From Serratia sp. M24T3 (GTDB lineage Bacteria; Pseudomonadota; Gammaproteobacteria; Enterobacterales; Enterobacteriaceae): a DNA stretch of 37,873 nt. The translations under genes and the position numbers were made by a program. Under the pieces are notes generated by a model, which saw only the letters and a program-made list of their open reading frames with translations, searched no databases and had not been told where the DNA came from. Shown here in pieces: positions 17,784-26,873 of this stretch (the stretch's first letter is position 1; each line of letters opens with the position of its first letter). Where the stretch lies: contig NZ_AJHJ01000043.1 in assembly GCF_000257645.1 (NCBI RefSeq), positions 1 to 37,873 on the forward strand, in the 5' to 3' direction.

Positions 17784-18962
17784 TTACCATCCGTGGATTA
17801 TTGGCCACAGCGCGTCAATCTTTTCACTGCTATCTCTGACGACCGCAAATTCCCCGTGTTGGCTCACTGTCGCACAGGCGTGATTGGGTAAAATTCTCAC
17901 CCGACTGCCGTAGGGTAACTCTGGAAGCGATTGTTGGCTGCCAGGTCGCAAAGACAGAATCCCGTGTTCCTGATTCACCCCGGTCATAATTAAATCTCCC
18001 AGCGGCTTACCGGACATATCGCAGACGATGCCATAGCCTTGATCGACATCCTGCGATGCCGTGCCTCGGTCGCGAGACATTGCCATCCAGCCAGCATCCA
18101 CCATGATCCAACCTTTTTGGCGCTGATGACCAATCACCGTAGCAACTACTGACAGGGCAATGTCTGAGGTCTGACACACGCCCGCACCGGTCATGACTAG
18201 ATCAAACAGGGTATAAACTCCCGCACGAACTTCAGTGACACCGGTTAAATTCTGACTGAAATGGGCGGTTGGCGTCGAGCCTACGCTGACCACCGGGCTC
18301 GGTAAACCCGCTTCGCGCAGTGCTTCGGCACAGGCCACGGCGGCAGAACGTTCTCTTTCCGCCATGGCCTGATGCTCCTGCAAACTCTTGCAGTGATAAG
18401 ACTCACCGGCATGAGTGATAATGCCACGCAGTTCCGCCCCCTGGTTATGCAGTATTTTACCTATCTCGATAAGTAGAGCATCACCCGGCACCACGCCGCT
18501 GCGATGGCCGTCGCTGTCAATTTCAATCAGCGCTGGAATTTTGACCTCGGACTGTCGGGAATAGTCTGCTACGACCTGCGCCTGCTCAATGCTGTCTAAA
18601 ATCACGCTGATATCCGTGCCTGCTTTTAGCAAAGCGACGACGCGAGCCAGCTTTTGCGGTGCAATACCCACGGCGTAAATCAGATTTTTGCAGCCTGTCG
18701 CTGAAAAGACTTCAGCTTCTTTTAACGTAGAAACTGTCGCCGGGCCATTACCGCCAGTGAGGATAAGCCTGGCTGCCTCAACTGATTTAACCGTTTTGAG
18801 ATGCGGCCGCAAAGGGATGCCAAAACTGTCGGTGTGTTTGCGCAGTCGAGCAACATTACGTTCAAGCTGGTCGCGGTTTAGCAGCAGGAAAGGCGTTTCT
18901 CTGTCGTGAATGCTCTCCCCGTGAAATGGGGCAGTATCTTGAATATTGAGTTTGTCAGTCAT
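17784..18962 (-). CDS. D-threonine aldolase / D-serine dehydratase-like PLP enzyme (BhcC-like)
   Basis: Fold-type III PLP enzyme of the D-threonine aldolase / DSD1 family, which includes beta-hydroxyaspartate aldolase BhcC and D-threo-3-hydroxyaspartate dehydratase. The 392 residues start with an alanine-racemase-like barrel: PLP-lysine in LRPHLKTVKS (about 52-61), substrate/PLP loops EIDSDGHRSGV and VSVGSTPTAH. The C-terminal beta domain holds LPNHACATV (354-362), where His and Cys match the metal (Zn/Mn) ligands of D-serine dehydratase. Together with the adjacent iminosuccinate-reductase-like and dehydratase-like genes, a role in hydroxy-amino-acid breakdown such as beta-hydroxyaspartate is likely. 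Aldolase versus dehydratase activity cannot be told by eye. Last gene of a minus-strand operon, 18 bases after the reductase gene. Confidence 0.82.
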   Translation of the reverse strand: MTDKLNIQDTAPFHGESIHDRETPFLLLNRDQLERNVARLRKHTDSFGIPLRPHLKTVKSVEAARLILTGGNGPATVSTLKEAEVFSATGCKNLIYAVGIAPQKLARVVALLKAGTDISVILDSIEQAQVVADYSRQSEVKIPALIEIDSDGHRSGVVPGDALLIEIGKILHNQGAELRGIITHAGESYHCKSLQEHQAMAERERSAAVACAEALREAGLPSPVVSVGSTPTAHFSQNLTGVTEVRAGVYTLFDLVMTGAGVCQTSDIALSVVATVIGHQRQKGWIMVDAGWMAMSRDRGTASQDVDQGYGIVCDMSGKPLGDLIMTGVNQEHGILSLRPGSQQSLPELPYGSRVRILPNHACATVSQHGEFAVVRDSSEKIDALWPIIHGW

Positions 18963-18980
18963 ATCGGTAGCCTGGAAAAA

Positions 18981-19928
18981 TTAAAAAGAATCCAACGCGT
19001 TAACAATCGCGGCGGCAATAAAGAGGTCTTGCAGCGCGATGCCCGAGCTGTCAAAAACAGTGATTTCATCTCGATTGCTGCGACCCGGCGTTTTACCAAG
19101 GATCACGTCACCCATGGCATTAACCGGGGTATCTTTAGCGGCAAACTGCGTGGCCAGATGTTGAAACTCGCCAATCGTTCGCGACTGTTCCGGCAGGTCG
19201 GCAAAAAGCCGTGCCTGATTAAATAGTTCTGCGGGCAGCTCTTGCTTACCCTGCGCATCTGACCCCATGCTTGCAACGTGCGTGCCGGGTTTCACCCATT
19301 CAGCCTGAAATAAAGGAGAGCGTGATCCGGTGGCGGTGACAATAATATCAGCGGCTTTACAGGCCGTTTCCGCATCACTGAGTCTCGCATCAATGCCTTT
19401 ATTCAGCAGATGCTGGCGTAAACTTTCGGCTCTGGTCTGGTCCCGATTGACGATATAAACGTGGGCAATCGGCAGAATTTCAAGCAGCGCGTCGACCTCA
19501 TAAAATGCCTGATGCCCGGCCCCAAAGATTGCCAGCCGTGTAGCATCGGGTCTGGCTAGATATTTTGCCGCTACCGCATCGGCAGCGGCGGTGCGGTAGG
19601 CGTTAACCTTGCCACCCTCGAGTACGGTTTCTAGTTCGCCGGTTTCATCGTTGAGCAACATGATGTACGAGTTATGATTCGGCAGACCTTTGGCGCTGTT
19701 GTTTGGCCAATAAGTGCCTATTTTTAAACCGGTTAAAGGAGTTGTCACAGACTGCGTTGCTGACTTGACGGTAAAACGCGAGCTGGTCTCTGACCCGTGG
19801 CCGATCAGTACGGGAAACAGCGTGCTTTGTGGTGAAGCGACGGCAATAAACGCAGCTTCAACTGCCTCGAAAGCCAACGGGTGAGAGACCACGGTTAAAC
19901 ACTCTGCTGCTGAAATAAATCGCATCAT
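18981..19928 (-). CDS. Ornithine cyclodeaminase / mu-crystallin family reductase (BhcD-like)
   Basis: NAD(P)H-dependent imine reductase of the OCD/mu-crystallin family, which includes iminosuccinate reductase BhcD, DauB and alanine dehydrogenases. The 315 residues contain the dinucleotide fold AIFGAGHQAFYEVDAL (about 134-149), GGKVNAYRTAAADAVAAKYLA (about 104-124, with the Arg that binds substrate carboxylate) and the C-terminal VFDSSGIALQDLF. In the beta-hydroxyaspartate cycle, BhcD reduces iminosuccinate made by BhcB to aspartate; the tight linkage here (one base after the dehydratase stop) suggests the same hand-over. Alternative: interconversion of D/L amino acids as in dauBAR, given the DauR-type regulator next to it. 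Confidence 0.83.
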   Translation of the reverse strand: MMRFISAAECLTVVSHPLAFEAVEAAFIAVASPQSTLFPVLIGHGSETSSRFTVKSATQSVTTPLTGLKIGTYWPNNSAKGLPNHNSYIMLLNDETGELETVLEGGKVNAYRTAAADAVAAKYLARPDATRLAIFGAGHQAFYEVDALLEILPIAHVYIVNRDQTRAESLRQHLLNKGIDARLSDAETACKAADIIVTATGSRSPLFQAEWVKPGTHVASMGSDAQGKQELPAELFNQARLFADLPEQSRTIGEFQHLATQFAAKDTPVNAMGDVILGKTPGRSNRDEITVFDSSGIALQDLFIAAAIVNALDSF

Positions 19929-19929
19929 G

Positions 19930-20910
19930 TTAATCCTTCTGGCTGGCGAAATTGGCCAGCAAGCGGCTGTAATTGTCTAAATCAACGTTCCCACCGCTGA
20001 TAATGATACCGATTCGTTTACCGCGCAGCGAATCGGCATTGGCACGAACTGCCGCCAGCCCCAAGCAACCCGTTGGTTCCACAATCAGCTTCATACGAGA
20101 AGCGAAAAAGGCCATGCTTTCAACCAGCTGTTCGTCCGTGGCGGTATAAATATCGCTGACATCGCGTTGAATAATAAAGAAGTTTATCTGGCCGAGAGAA
20201 GGCGTTTGCGCGCCGTCGGCTATAGTTTTCGGAGTGCTTATTTTAACGATGGAACCCGAGCGGAAAGACTGTTGCCCGTCATTACCGGCTTGCGGTTCAA
20301 CACCATAAATCTTGCAGGCGGGTGACAGGGCGCGAGTAGCGAGGGCACAGCCAGCCAGCAGACCGCCACCGCCTAACGGAACAAACATGGCATCAAGCTC
20401 GCCGACTTCTTCGATAAGCTCTTTTGCCGCAGTGCCTTGCCCGACAATCACCGGGGCGTAGTCGTACGCTGGGACAATCGTATAGCCGAATTTGTCGGCA
20501 AGTTCTCGAGTAATGTCTTCTCGACTCTGATTATAGCGATCATATTCAACCACTTTTGCGCCGTAGCCTTCGGTAGCCGCACGTTTGGCTTTTGGCGCAT
20601 CCAGTGGCATGACAATGGTCGCTGGAATGCCGAGCAAGGAGGCGGCCAGCGCAATGCCTTGTGCGTGGTTACCAGAGGAAAAGGCGATCACACCTCTTTT
20701 ACGCTGTGATTCGTCGAGCAGGGACAGGGCATTAAACGCGCCACGGAATTTGAAGGCTCCCATACGCTGCAAGTTTTCACACTTGAAAAAAACTTCAGCG
20801 CCCAGCTCTCGATTAAGAATACTTGACTGCATCACCGGCGTTTTATGGGCATAGCCTTCGATTCTTCCGGCGGCAGCGACAACATCATCATAAGTAGGCA
20901 GTGTGATCAT
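19930..20910 (-). CDS. Threonine/3-hydroxyaspartate dehydratase-like PLP enzyme (BhcB-like)
   Basis: Fold-type II PLP enzyme, 326 residues, without the C-terminal ACT domain of biosynthetic threonine deaminase, so of the catabolic/serine-racemase-like group. Motifs: PLP-lysine Lys54 in GAFKFRGAFN, Asn loop SSGNHAQG, phosphate-binding GGGGLLAG, and C-terminal IISGGNVD with the pyridine-nitrogen region. Related enzymes include beta-hydroxyaspartate dehydratase BhcB, yeast Sry1 and L-threo-3-hydroxyaspartate dehydratase. The neighbours (imine reductase and D-threonine-aldolase-type enzyme) favour a hydroxyaspartate substrate. It starts 46 bases after the regulator gene, co-directional, with an RBS (AGGGAAC) before the ATG. 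Confidence 0.83.
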   Translation of the reverse strand: MITLPTYDDVVAAAGRIEGYAHKTPVMQSSILNRELGAEVFFKCENLQRMGAFKFRGAFNALSLLDESQRKRGVIAFSSGNHAQGIALAASLLGIPATIVMPLDAPKAKRAATEGYGAKVVEYDRYNQSREDITRELADKFGYTIVPAYDYAPVIVGQGTAAKELIEEVGELDAMFVPLGGGGLLAGCALATRALSPACKIYGVEPQAGNDGQQSFRSGSIVKISTPKTIADGAQTPSLGQINFFIIQRDVSDIYTATDEQLVESMAFFASRMKLIVEPTGCLGLAAVRANADSLRGKRIGIIISGGNVDLDNYSRLLANFASQKD

Positions 20911-20956
20911 TGTTCCCTCTTTGCTTGCTGTTTAACGACATTGAATGCCAGATATT

Positions 20957-21595
20957 TTAAGGTTTTACATCGTTGTAAAGCGTGGCCCGTGACACTCCAA
21001 TATGTTCGGCAATAATGCTCATCGCCTTGCGAATCTCAAGATAGCCGCCGTCTTTCAGTTCATTTAATAGTTGGCGGCGTTCTGAGGCTTTTAGCGCTTG
21101 AGGGATCCGGGAGCGGCTGGTGGCAAATTTATCGATTTGCTCACGGATTGCTACAGCATTGGCCGGGTCCAGCGTCTCTCTGATTTCCACATTACCGGTC
21201 TGGCAAAACTGCGCCAGCATGCTTTGCATTTGGCTGAAAAGGTTGAGATCAATATTCAGACACAGCGCTGCAACATAACGCCCTTGTGCATCTTTAATGC
21301 CAACTGAGGTACTTTTTGCTCGTCTTCCATCGGCAAAGCGGTTGGCGTAATTAGCTATGACCTGTGGGTATTCAGGATCGGCAATCCGTGCCAGGCCCAG
21401 CTCAGTGGCTGGCGCGCCGACTTCACGACCCGAGAGATTATTATGGATCGACAAAATAGCGTGCTTAGGGTCAAGCAAGTCGTGGACCACCACCTCACAA
21501 AAAGGGGCAAATGTCTCACCAATCCCCTGAGCGATTTGATCCAGCTGACTTAGCAGCGCCTGATTGGCGTGATGTTCGGAAGTCTGTTTTTTCAT
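20957..21595 (-). CDS. YheO/DauR-type PAS-HTH transcriptional regulator
   Basis: DNA-binding regulator with an N-terminal YheO-like PAS domain (about 15-125: IAQGIGETFAPFCEVVVHDLLDPKH) and a C-terminal helix-turn-helix (about 160-212: IRKAMSIIAEHIGVSRATLYNDVK), the DauR layout. 212 residues from the ATG at 21595. The frame stays open 51 codons further up, but that part (rich in Cys, Lys and Arg) is unlike the family and crosses the promoter/operator. No Shine-Dalgarno precedes the chosen ATG; a -10-like element ends about 8 bases upstream, so the mRNA may be leaderless. First gene of the cluster and most likely its controller. Confidence 0.85.
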   Translation of the reverse strand: MKKQTSEHHANQALLSQLDQIAQGIGETFAPFCEVVVHDLLDPKHAILSIHNNLSGREVGAPATELGLARIADPEYPQVIANYANRFADGRRAKSTSVGIKDAQGRYVAALCLNIDLNLFSQMQSMLAQFCQTGNVEIRETLDPANAVAIREQIDKFATSRSRIPQALKASERRQLLNELKDGGYLEIRKAMSIIAEHIGVSRATLYNDVKP

Positions 21596-21633
21596 AATTG
21601 ACAATTTATCTATAATTTTACAAATCGTCAATT
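21596..21633 (-). promoter_or_regulatory. Promoter and inverted-repeat operator of the minus-strand enzyme cluster
   Basis: AATTGACAATTT (21596-21607) and AAATCGTCAATT (21622-21633) form an 11-of-12 inverted repeat with 14 bases between, ending next to the regulator ATG. On the minus strand, -35 TTGACG (21631-21626), a 17-base spacer and -10 TAAATT (21608-21603) sit inside it. This suggests autoregulation by the DauR-type protein. Confidence 0.5.
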
Positions 21634-21669
21634 TGTTTGTTTTATACACCGCGAGTCTCGAGCAGAGGT

Positions 21670-21687
21670 TTGCGAGCTGTCTCGCAA
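21670..21687. promoter_or_regulatory. Perfect palindrome TTGCGAG-N4-CTCGCAA
   Basis: A 7-bp perfect inverted repeat with a 4-base centre in the 244-base gap between the enzyme cluster and yfhM. Related GCGAG/CTCGC words occur nearby at 21650-21660 (GCGAGTCTCG) and 21724-21740. It may be an operator for yfhM or for the cluster; no factor is identified. Confidence 0.35.
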
Positions 21688-21839
21688 CGTGATGGCAAAA
21701 AATGTCTTCTGATGTATCTTTGCGTCTCGCGGTAACGCAATTTTTCAAAATATGTGGTTGTATTTCATTGTTGTCTGGCGCATGTTTAGCCGCGTTTGGG
21801 CAGCGTGAAGAATTGATCGATCATCAGGGAGATAGCGCA

Positions 21840-24800
21840 ATGGGCAAGTCTTTAGTTTCAGGATTAGGCAGGGCAGTGAAACGTTGGCAGGTTTTAGCTG
21901 TCGGGTTAGCTCTGTTAAGTTTAAGTGCCTGTGATGATCCTAAACCTAAAGATCCACCGCCGCCGCCTTCAGAACAGATTGCCGAAAAAGTATCTGCCCA
22001 GAAAATCGCTTCTCCTTTGGCACAGAAGCTTGATAGCAATCAACGTGAGGCGCTGGCAAAAAAGAGTGCCGGACAGCCGCTTGCACTGCTTGATGCCTCC
22101 GAACTTCAGCTTGACGGCGCGAGTGCGCTGGTATTGACCTTTTCCGTTCCTCTCGATCCTGAACAGAATTTTGCATCGTTGGTGCATTTGGTCGATACCA
22201 AAAGTGGAAATCCAGACGGAGCCTGGGAGCTATCAGATAATCTCACGGAGCTAAGATTCCGCCATCTACTACCCAACAGGAAACTGGTAGTCACTGTCGA
22301 CGCAAACCTCAAAGCGCTTAACGGAGCAGGGTTGGGGGCCGAGCAGCAGAAGACTCTCGAGACTCGAAATATTGAACCTAGCGTAGGTTTTGCCAGTAAA
22401 GGCTCGCTGCTGCCAACTCGATGGGCCGAGGGTTTGCCTGTCATCGCGCTCAACGTGGATAATGTTGACGTTAATTTTTTCCGAATTAAAAGTGAATCGC
22501 TTCCAGAGTTTCTTGCCGATTGGCAATCACGCAGCGCGCTGTCTTCCTGGGAGTCCGAGACCCTGTTAAAGCGTGCCGATCTGGTTTATACTGGGCGTTT
22601 TGCACTTAATCCTCAGCTTAATACCCGCGAGCATCTGTTATTACCTCTGGCAGGAATTGAAACGCTAAAGCAGCCGGGAGTCTATCTTGCGGTAATGCAA
22701 CAGGCCGGGCGCTATAGCTACACTAATCCGGCGACCCTTTTTACGCTTAGCGATATCGGCGTGTCATTACATAGTTATAGTCAACAGATTGACGTTTACA
22801 CTCAAGGCCTTGAAGCCGGTATGCCGCTCGCCGATATCAATCTGCAACTAGTAGACGGGAAAGGGCACACGCTGTCGCAGGGCAAGACTGACAGTCAGGG
22901 CCACGCCAAATTTGCCAAAGATTCAAAGGCGGTGTTATTGCTTGCCCAGCATGACGGCGAAACTAGCCTGATTAATCTCAACCAATCGGCACTAGATCTG
23001 GCTGAGTTTGATATTGCCGGTCCGCAAGGCTATAGCAAAACGCTGTTTGCCTTTGGGCCGAGAGATTTATATCGGCCAGGTGAAACCTTGCTTTTAAATG
23101 CTCTGCTGCGCGATGCCGACGGAAAACCAGTTTCTACACAGCCGATCAAAACTCAGCTGATTAAACCCGACGGTCAGGTTGCGCATACCTTTATGTGGCA
23201 GCCACAAAACGGTTTATATCAATATCAATACCCTATCCCACAAGATGGGCCGACCGGTGAATGGAAAGTCAGTTTTAATCTTGGCGATAACCAGCTGCGT
23301 TATTATCCATTCAAGGTCGAGGATTTTCTTCCAGAACGTTTGGCGTTGGATCTCGGCAGCAGTAAGCAACCGCTGGCGATAGATGCCGAGGTCAAGTTTG
23401 ATGTGACCGGGCGTTATCTCTATGGTGCACCGGCGGCGGGAAATCGCCTTCAAGGGCAGGTTTATTTACGGCCGTTGCGAGAGGCAGTTTCTGCCTTGCC
23501 TGATTACGAGTTTGGCGTAGTTAATGAAGAAAACCTTTCCAGAACGCTGAGCGATATTGACCAGACATTAGACGCCGAAGGTAAGGGCGAGGTTAGCATT
23601 GAGAATAGCTGGAACAGCGTGCATTCACCGCTGACGGTGATTCTTCAGGCGAGCCTGCTGGAGTCGGGCGGTCGACCGGTAACCCGTCGGGTCGATCAGG
23701 CGATATGGCCAGCCGAGGTGCTGCCAGGAATCCGCCCGCTATTTAACAAGCAGGATATTTACGATTACCGTACCGATAAAACAGTGTCGCAGGCGATAGT
23801 CAATGAAAACACTCAGGCTGATTTTGACATTGTTTCTGCCAATGCCGAAGGGCAGAAGCTGGCGGCGAAGGGGCTTGAGGTTCGGTTGGTCCGCGAGCGT
23901 CGCGACTATTATTGGCAGTGGTCAGAGAGTGACGGCTGGCAATCTTTATACGACAAAAAGGATTTGGTGCTGGCTCGTCAGCAGATAGATATTGCCGCCG
24001 ATGGCTCGACCAAAGTCAGCTTCCCGGTCGAATGGGGTGCGTATCGTATCGAGGTTGAAGATCCGCAAACTCATCAGGTCAGCAGCCTGCGTTTCTGGGC
24101 CGGTTACAGTTGGCAGGACAATACCGATGGCACCGATGCTGTGCGTCCCGATCAGGTCAAATTAAAACTTGATAAACCGGCTTATCAACCGGGCGAGAGG
24201 GCAAAAATACACATTCAGGCTCCCGCGGCGGGTAAGGGCTATCTGCTGGTGGAGTCAAGCGACGGACCGCTTTGGTGGCAGGAAATAAACGTACCTGAGG
24301 CCGGTATTGATGTCGACGTACCTATCAACAGCGAATGGCGGCGTCACGACCTTTATTTCAGCGCGCTGGTATTGCGTCCTGGCGATAAGAAGCAGCAGTC
24401 TACGCCCAAACGCGCCGTCGGATTATTGCATCTGCCGCTGGTTACTGAAGGCCGTAAGCTAAACCTGCAACTCCAGGCTCCGGCCAAGATTCGCCCTAAC
24501 CAGCTGCTAACCGTGAAAGTTAAAGCCACGGTGGAAGGTAAAGCTGTGCCTCATCATATCAATCTGCTGCTCTCGGCGGTGGATGCCGGGGTGTTGTCGA
24601 TAACTCGTTTTAAAACTCCCGATCCTTACGATGCATTTCTGGGTCGTAAACGTTATAGCGTTGATCAGTATGACGTTTATGGCTATTTGATTGAAGGCAA
24701 AGGCCGTATGGCGAGCCTGAGTTTCGGCGGTGATGGAGATGAAGACCCGTTATCAAGAGGGGGGCAGAAGCCGGTGACCGAAGTGACAATCGTGGCACAG

Positions 24801-26855
24801 CAGGCCATGCCGGTAACGCTTGATGATAATGGCGAAGGCGAGGTGCAAATTCCTATCCCTGACTTTAACGGCGAACTGCGTTTAATGGCTCAGGGTTGGA
24901 GTGATGAAGATTTTGGCAGCGCCGAGTCTAAAGTTGTGGTGGCCGCGCCGGTAATTGCCGATCTTGCAACTCCGCGCTTTATGGCCGATAACGATACCGC
25001 AGCATTGGCTCTGGATGTTACCAATCTTTCAGGCGCAGAGCAGACGCTTAGCCTCAGTGTGGCAACCAGCGGGTTAATAAGCCTGAATGGATCAATTTCT
25101 GATCAACGCGTTGTGCTGGCGCAGGGGCAGCGTAAAACGATTTCAATTCCCGTCAAGGCATTGGCTGGGTTTGGCAAAGGTCAGGTTAGCCTGACCGTTA
25201 GTGGTATGAATCTGCCCAATGAAAAACTACCTGATTATCATCGTAGCTGGGCTATTGGCGTTCGACCTGCCTTCCCGGCGCTGACCCGTAATTTTGCCAC
25301 CGTGCTGCATCTAGGGGAAACCTGGCAACTGCCGCCTGATGCCAATGCGCAACTGGAGCAAGATACGTTACAGGGGCGCTTGTTACTCAGCAGCAAACCG
25401 CCGCTGAATCTGGCTCGCTATATCAGCGAACTGCTGGCTTATCCTTATGGATGTCTTGAGCAAACTACCAGCGGTCTTTACCCTTCGCTGTACACCAGCC
25501 GTGCTCAATTAGCAGCCATGGGTATTAAAACCTCAACCGATGATATTCGCCGTCATAATATCGATATTGGTATCGACAGGCTGTTCGGCATGCAGAAAGA
25601 CAGCGGGGGCTTTGGCCTTTGGAGCAAAGATAGCCCGGAAGAGTTTTGGCTGACCGCCTACGCTACCGACTTCTTGGTACGCGCCTCACAGCAAGGGTAC
25701 AGCGTTTCTAACGACGGATTAGACAAAGCAAATAAACGTTTGCAGCGTTATTTGCAGGACCCAAATCAGATTGATGTGCGCTACAGCTCGCAGCCGGACA
25801 GCACGCGTTTTGCCGTTCAGGCCTACGCTGGGTTAGTTCTTGCCGGGCAGCAACAGGCACCGCTTGGTGCACTGCGCCAGCTTTATGAAAAACGCAGCGC
25901 GGCGCAGTCCGGTTTGCCACTGGTGCAACTGGGTATCGCCCTGAAGATGATGGGTGACATGCCGCGCGCCGAAACTGCCCTAGCAGAGGGCGTTGCTAAA
26001 GTTCGACCAGAGAAAAATTACTGGCTGGAAGATTATGGCAGCCCGCTGAGAGATAACGCGCTAATACTGTCCTTGCTCACTGAAAATAATTTGCTGCCGG
26101 AAGTGCGCGATCGTTTGCTGCTTTCTCTTTCAGCAAGCCTGAACGGCCAGCGCTGGTTGTCGACACAGGAAAGTAACGCACTGTTTATGGCCGGTCGTGG
26201 CCTGATTAACAGTGCCGAAGCACCGTGGCAGGTCAATCTCGGCGGTGACTCGCAAGCGATTGCTGGTACCGTGGCGGTCACCCGAGGTTTTGATGCGATT
26301 CATCTCAAACAACCAGTGATTCTGAAAAATAGCGGAGACGCGGCGGTTTATACCCGTTTTGATGTTACTGGTTATCCTTTGCAGGCACCGACCGAGAGCA
26401 GCAGCGTCCTGCACATTAAACGAAATTATCTGGGCATGGACGGACAACCGCTTTCTTTGGCATCGCTAAAAAGCGGCGATTTAGTGGTAGTCCATCTTGA
26501 CGTCTGGGCTGACTCCCACGTACCGGATGCGCTGGTGGTCGATCTTCTGCCCGCAGGTCTGGAGCTTGAAAATCAGAATCTGGCTGACAGCAGTGCAAGT
26601 CTTGGAGACTCGGCCAGCAAACTCACTGAGTTGATGACTGACATGCAACAGGCCGATATTAAACATCAGGAATACCGTGACGATCGCTATGTCGCCGCCA
26701 TTGATGTTGACGGATATCGACACGTTGCACTGCTTTACCTGGCCCGTGCGGTGACTCCGGGAAGCTATGCCGTGCCTGCGCCACAGGTAGAATCTATGTA
26801 TGTGCCAGCCTGGCGCGCGACAGGACAGACATCGGAAAAAATGAATGTTCGCTAA
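21840..26855 (+). CDS. yfhM: Bacterial alpha-2-macroglobulin YfhM
   Basis: Periplasmic lipoprotein protease trap thought to guard the periplasm together with PBP1C. The ATG at 21840 with AGGGAG upstream gives 1671 residues, beginning with a lipoprotein signal ending LSLSAC (Cys31, Asp32 at +2, so retained in the inner membrane, as in E. coli YfhM). The frame is open 46 codons further up but without family support. The thioester motif CLEQ is intact (Cys1205, YGCLEQTTSGLYPS), so covalent capture of proteases should work. Macroglobulin domains precede it, and a TED-like alpha toroid follows (IGIDRLFGMQKDSGGFGLW). It is followed 18 bases later by pbpC. E. coli has sseA between yfhM and sseB; here the four-gene enzyme cluster takes that place. 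Confidence 0.96.
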   Translation: MGKSLVSGLGRAVKRWQVLAVGLALLSLSACDDPKPKDPPPPPSEQIAEKVSAQKIASPLAQKLDSNQREALAKKSAGQPLALLDASELQLDGASALVLTFSVPLDPEQNFASLVHLVDTKSGNPDGAWELSDNLTELRFRHLLPNRKLVVTVDANLKALNGAGLGAEQQKTLETRNIEPSVGFASKGSLLPTRWAEGLPVIALNVDNVDVNFFRIKSESLPEFLADWQSRSALSSWESETLLKRADLVYTGRFALNPQLNTREHLLLPLAGIETLKQPGVYLAVMQQAGRYSYTNPATLFTLSDIGVSLHSYSQQIDVYTQGLEAGMPLADINLQLVDGKGHTLSQGKTDSQGHAKFAKDSKAVLLLAQHDGETSLINLNQSALDLAEFDIAGPQGYSKTLFAFGPRDLYRPGETLLLNALLRDADGKPVSTQPIKTQLIKPDGQVAHTFMWQPQNGLYQYQYPIPQDGPTGEWKVSFNLGDNQLRYYPFKVEDFLPERLALDLGSSKQPLAIDAEVKFDVTGRYLYGAPAAGNRLQGQVYLRPLREAVSALPDYEFGVVNEENLSRTLSDIDQTLDAEGKGEVSIENSWNSVHSPLTVILQASLLESGGRPVTRRVDQAIWPAEVLPGIRPLFNKQDIYDYRTDKTVSQAIVNENTQADFDIVSANAEGQKLAAKGLEVRLVRERRDYYWQWSESDGWQSLYDKKDLVLARQQIDIAADGSTKVSFPVEWGAYRIEVEDPQTHQVSSLRFWAGYSWQDNTDGTDAVRPDQVKLKLDKPAYQPGERAKIHIQAPAAGKGYLLVESSDGPLWWQEINVPEAGIDVDVPINSEWRRHDLYFSALVLRPGDKKQQSTPKRAVGLLHLPLVTEGRKLNLQLQAPAKIRPNQLLTVKVKATVEGKAVPHHINLLLSAVDAGVLSITRFKTPDPYDAFLGRKRYSVDQYDVYGYLIEGKGRMASLSFGGDGDEDPLSRGGQKPVTEVTIVAQQAMPVTLDDNGEGEVQIPIPDFNGELRLMAQGWSDEDFGSAESKVVVAAPVIADLATPRFMADNDTAALALDVTNLSGAEQTLSLSVATSGLISLNGSISDQRVVLAQGQRKTISIPVKALAGFGKGQVSLTVSGMNLPNEKLPDYHRSWAIGVRPAFPALTRNFATVLHLGETWQLPPDANAQLEQDTLQGRLLLSSKPPLNLARYISELLAYPYGCLEQTTSGLYPSLYTSRAQLAAMGIKTSTDDIRRHNIDIGIDRLFGMQKDSGGFGLWSKDSPEEFWLTAYATDFLVRASQQGYSVSNDGLDKANKRLQRYLQDPNQIDVRYSSQPDSTRFAVQAYAGLVLAGQQQAPLGALRQLYEKRSAAQSGLPLVQLGIALKMMGDMPRAETALAEGVAKVRPEKNYWLEDYGSPLRDNALILSLLTENNLLPEVRDRLLLSLSASLNGQRWLSTQESNALFMAGRGLINSAEAPWQVNLGGDSQAIAGTVAVTRGFDAIHLKQPVILKNSGDAAVYTRFDVTGYPLQAPTESSSVLHIKRNYLGMDGQPLSLASLKSGDLVVVHLDVWADSHVPDALVVDLLPAGLELENQNLADSSASLGDSASKLTELMTDMQQADIKHQEYRDDRYVAAIDVDGYRHVALLYLARAVTPGSYAVPAPQVESMYVPAWRATGQTSEKMNVR

Positions 26856-26873
26856 TCCGAGGGGATAAAAGCA

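Noticed and set aside
21702-21839. Longer YfhM start with a second hydrophobic stretch (CISLLSGACLAAFG)
   Set aside because: The ATG at 21840 has a better RBS and is followed directly by a normal lipoprotein signal; an extra segment before a lipobox would not make sense.
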